A model generated the notes under the pieces. That model made no database searches. It was not told the origin of the DNA and saw only the letters and a list, made by a program, of their open reading frames with translations. This document shows positions 17,782 through 20,608 of a stretch of 20,608 bases of DNA, one piece after another; position 1 is the stretch's first letter; each line of letters begins with the position of its first letter. Source of the DNA: Jimgerdemannia flammicorona (Eukaryota; Mucoromycota; Endogonomycetes; Endogonales; Endogonaceae). The stretch covers positions 1 through 20,608 of the forward strand of contig RBNI01001863.1 of the NCBI GenBank assembly GCA_003990745.1. Direction: 5' to 3'. The position numbers and the translations under genes were made by a program.

Positions 17782-19479
17782 TCCAAGATTAATAATTAGA
17801 GGTGAGCCGGGATGAGGATTGGTGATAGGTAGCGTAGACTGAAATCCGAAGCTCAGAGGTACTAAGGGGAAGTGGGGAGGGAGCGAGGTGCTCAGTGACA
17901 GAGACAAGTCTGATGGGCATCTAGGAGACTAGAAAGACTACTTTTGAATTGGGCTGGGCTACTGGAGGAGGAGGAGGTTTTGGACTGGAAGGCTAAGTGG
18001 GCTAAGCTGGAAGTGGTGGAGCTGCAGGATTTATTGAGGAAGGAGGAAGCAGTACAGGCTCAGGCTATAGCAGTAAGGCTACAGTGGCAGGGATTGGAAG
18101 AAGGAGAAAGGCCCACAAAGTTTTTGTCCCATCTCCTTCATGCAAGGGGAGCAAGACACTGGTGGGAAGGAGTTCTTAACAATGAGGGAGAGATGGTATT
18201 AGGTGTGCAGGGGATCCTTGGCCAGCTGAGCACCTGCTGGAGCAATCTCTAGAGTGAAGAGGAGGGAGGGGAGGTAGTGCAGGACATTGAGTGGCATCTG
18301 GAAGAGTGGCACCCGGATCCTGCAGCAGGGTTGGGGGATCTTGGCCAACTAGTTTTGGGAGAGGAGATCCTTCGAGTTCTGGCATCCACAACTCTGGGGA
18401 CAGTGCCTGGAGAGGATGGTTTGCCATGGGACTTTTGGAAATATATGGCATCTGTAGAGAAGATTCTGGAGGAGATGTCACTGATGTGCGGTGAGGTCAT
18501 CAGTACTGGGGAGTGGATTGGAGGGCAGCAGTTGGGGCTGGTATCTCTGTTGTACAAGGACAAAGGGCATAGGGAGGACTGGAAAAACTGGAGGCCAATT
18601 ATGCTGTTGGATATGGACCACAAGCTGGTCACTAAAATCCTAGTAGTGAGGCTACAGGGTGTGGCCCAACAGGTGCTAGGGAAGGAGCAGCGAGGCTTTG
18701 TGAGGGGCCGACTGATCCAAGATGGTATGGCATGGGTTCACGGAGTCATTGAAGATGCTAGGGCTGCAGGGGTAAATGGCCGCTTGGTCTTCCTGGACCA
18801 GGAGAAGACCTATGATAGGGTCTAGAGAGTTTGGCTAGAGAAGGTACTGGAGTATATTGGGGTACTGGTGGGTGTGTGTCGGTCACTTATTGGATTACTG
18901 GAAGGGAGTAGGGCTGCGATTCTGGTGAATGGACACAGGGGGGCTTCTTTCCCTTTGGGGAGAGGAGTGCCTCAGGGGGATCCACTATCACCTATCCTTT
19001 ATGTCTTCACCCTGGAGCCATTGTTGGATTGGATCCGGTGGAGAGTTGGTGGACTGAATATCTTGGGCATCAACTGGAAGGTGGGGGCCTTTGCCAATGA
19101 TATAGTGGTTGAGTTGAGCTTGGTGGCAGATGTGGCTATACTCAAGGAGACAGTTGAGTGGTATGAGAGATGCTCTGGGATGAAACTCAACTGGCACAAG
19201 TGTGAGACAATAGTTCTTAGGGAAGGAGTCATAGGTGGGGACATCATTGGAACAATTGTCCTAGCTGGAGGAGTGGTATGGTACTTGGGTATCTATTTCT
19301 CAGTGTATGGCTCTTTACTTCCCAAGGAGTGGTGGGAGTGCAAGCTGGTAGAATGGGGGAAGGCACTGATGAGTTGGGGTGGTAGACAGGTATTGCTAGC
19401 AGGAAGGGTAACTGTTCTGAATGTATATTGGATGCTGAAGCTTTGGTATCTGGGCTACCATTTAGACTTCCCTAAGTGA
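17782..19479 (+). pseudogene. LINE ORF2, linker and reverse transcriptase
   Basis: Same frame throughout. The linker 17782-17943 is saturated with eight stops in 54 codons, in an Arg/Trp-rich helical stretch. 17944-18249 is open. RT motifs: GEDGLPWDFWK (about 18409), NWRPIMLLDMDHKLVTKIL (about 18586), QRGFVRGRLIQDG (about 18688), FLDQEKTYDRV (about 18790) followed by TAG at 18823, LGRGVPQGDPLSPILYVF (about 18955-19008) and the catalytic box at 19090-19101, which reads F-A-N-D where F/Y-A-D-D is required (GAT to AAT, from an ancestral CCGAT). That single change would inactivate the enzyme. 18868-19476 is open for 203 codons. Confidence 0.9.
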
Positions 19480-20608
19480 GTGGTTAAGAAGCTTCTCAAG
19501 ATGACCTATTCTTGGCTCTGGGCTGGATACCAGAGTCAGATTGGTTGGGAGGTACTAGCACTACCTGTAGATCATGGAGGACTTGGCCTGGTAGACTTTC
19601 CCAAGAGGCTACTCTACTTAAGGGCTTGGTGGATGAAGAGAGCCAGTGAGTTGAGAGGAGGAGAATGGGTGCCCCTTATGCAGTATTTGTGGGAGGTGAG
19701 AGTGTCGCCAAGGGGTGGCTCAGGGGATCTACTGTCCTTGGTGGCCTTGGATGGTAGCTAGAGGATGAGATACAAAGGATTCTGGTGGGGAGTGGTAGAT
19801 GGGGCCCATTGTATTGGGATCCATTGGTAAGGTACTGAAGGAGATGAGGACTGGGGTCCGGAGATATAGAGATGGGACAGGCTCTTGTTGGGAGGGAATC
19901 TGGTCGAGGACTTCTGCTTAGAGGAAGGTATAGAGTGCCTTAGGGGTATGGGGCAGGACCTTTGGCTGGAGACCTGGCAAGGGGCTGAGATTAGGGAGAG
20001 ATGGGACTGGGCAGGTGTCTGGTCTTGGAGCAAGGTTGTGTTGAGGTAGCTCCCACCAAAACTCTGGGTAGCATAGTGGAGACTGTTGCATCAAAATGTG
20101 ATGCTAAACTTTAGGGCAGGTCATCTGGTGGACAGCAGGGTTTTTGATTGTGAGGAGTGTTATAATGTAGGGCAGAAGGGAGGGGTGGTGCAGATGCCTG
20201 AACATTGGCTGGGGGAGTGCAAGAGTATGGAGAATTTTTGAAAGGTAGTTGGAGAGAGGTTGGGAGTGTCGGCACCTGACCCTGAGGTGGGTGGGCGGTG
20301 GGTGGCACTGTAGTCAAGGCTGGTGGGGGGGGTGGGGAATTAGTGGCTGATGGTTGGTTGGGCCATTGCAATATGGGTGGGGCTCATGGAACACTAGTGG
20401 AGCACCTTTGAGGAGGGCCCCTGGAGGCCAGTGAGACTGAGAGTAGTGAGATGGGAGGAGCTGATGCTTGAGTTCTTCAAGACATGGTGGATTGGTTGGG
20501 GCCCCAAGGGGGGGGGACACAAGGGACTAGTAAGGAGGATTGTAGAGAAGAGTGGTGGTAGAGTTGCAGTGACAGTGAATAGGGTGTCATTTGTAAGGAC
20601 TAGGGAGA
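19480..20608 (+). pseudogene. LINE ORF2, C-terminal region with Cys-His motif
   Basis: The frame continues without indel to the window edge. 19480-19758 is an RT thumb/connector (WLWAGYQSQIGWEVLALPVD, HGGLGLVDFPKR). A W-rich segment LPPKLWVA then a stop then WRLLHQ (about 20050) precedes CEECYNVG (about 20149) and PEHWLGEC (about 20197-20220). Together these give C-x2-C ... H-x4-C, the C-terminal zinc-binding motif of many LINEs. About ten stops (19759, 19828, 19867, 20047, 20074, 20239, 20311, 20341 and 20395 among them) disrupt it. The true ORF2 end is not in view. Confidence 0.75.

Larger units (their letters stand above)
14970..20608 (+). mobile_element. LINE (non-LTR retrotransposon), 3' end beyond window
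   Basis: Sequence homologous to element D ends at about 14969 and a G-rich, two-ORF LINE starts. ORF1 (about 15060-16947) and ORF2 (16981 to the edge) lie on the plus strand. ORF2 has endonuclease, RT and C-terminal Cys-His domains in standard order. The spacer motif GERPTKFLSHLLHARG before RT resembles the GE-x-x-TK-F motif of L1/Tx1-type elements more than Tad. Assignment to an L1-like or basidiomycete-specific clade is only a suggestion. The element has about 40 CpGs in 5.6 kb despite about 50% GC, so it too is CpG-depleted. Neither the 3' tail nor the target duplication is visible. Confidence 0.88.

Noticed and set aside
6360..20608. An alternative genetic code that reads TGA, TAA or TAG as amino acids
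   Set aside because: The stops replace several different residues (Arg, Gln, Trp), catalytic residues are lost as well, LTR pairs show the same transitions outside coding sequence, and sister copies have sense codons at many of the sites.
1..20608. Host genes, tRNA or rRNA genes, CRISPR arrays, bacterial operons
   Set aside because: Nothing in either strand supports them. All recognisable coding belongs to retroelements and no cloverleaf or spaced short repeats were seen.

Overview
The window is a graveyard of nested, mutated retrotransposons, and I see no intact gene and no host gene I would defend. Chromodomain-bearing Ty3/Gypsy elements (chromoviruses), a LINE with an apurinic-type endonuclease, and pervasive cytosine-to-thymine decay that has nearly erased CpG point to a filamentous fungus. 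A basidiomycete is my best guess, but nothing here proves the phylum.

Layout. 1-215 (minus): start of an LTR (element F) that still has six CpGs and cuts into an older minus-strand gag (element E, 216-1333). 1334-1816: LTR-like or promoter-like AT-rich sequence. 1817-3082 (minus): a weak, stop-riddled open frame of unknown identity (X). 3083-5141 (plus): element B, a 5'-truncated Ty3/Gypsy with gag zinc knuckle, aspartic protease, then dUTPase. 5142 onward (plus): element D, whose 5' LTR (5142-5606) interrupts B just before its reverse transcriptase. D gag starts at 5697 and is split after codon 63 by element C (5888-11912), a full-length 6.0 kb chromovirus of the same family with two 404-bp LTRs and a 5-bp target duplication. 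D resumes at 11913 and runs through gag, dUTPase, protease, reverse transcriptase (broken by a poly-T insertion at 14111) and RNase H until about 14969. From about 14970 to the right edge lies a LINE (ORF1, then ORF2 with endonuclease, reverse transcriptase and a C-terminal Cys-His motif).

The most unusual biology is the dUTPase. All three plus-strand Ty3/Gypsy elements carry one, in two arrangements: gag-dUTPase-protease-RT in C and D, and gag-protease-dUTPase-RT in B. The second strong signal is mutational. The 5,482 bases from 211 to 5692 contain no CpG at all by eye. Element C's two LTRs differ by about 23 transitions and 2 transversions, the LINE is full of stops yet keeps one frame over about 5.4 kb, and each of the three reverse transcriptases has lost one catalytic aspartate through G-to-A change. 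Remaining CpG number tracks the nesting order (B none, D a handful, C about two dozen), so it works as a rough relative clock.

All translations, alignments and counts were done by eye. Boundaries marked approximate may be off by tens of bases.
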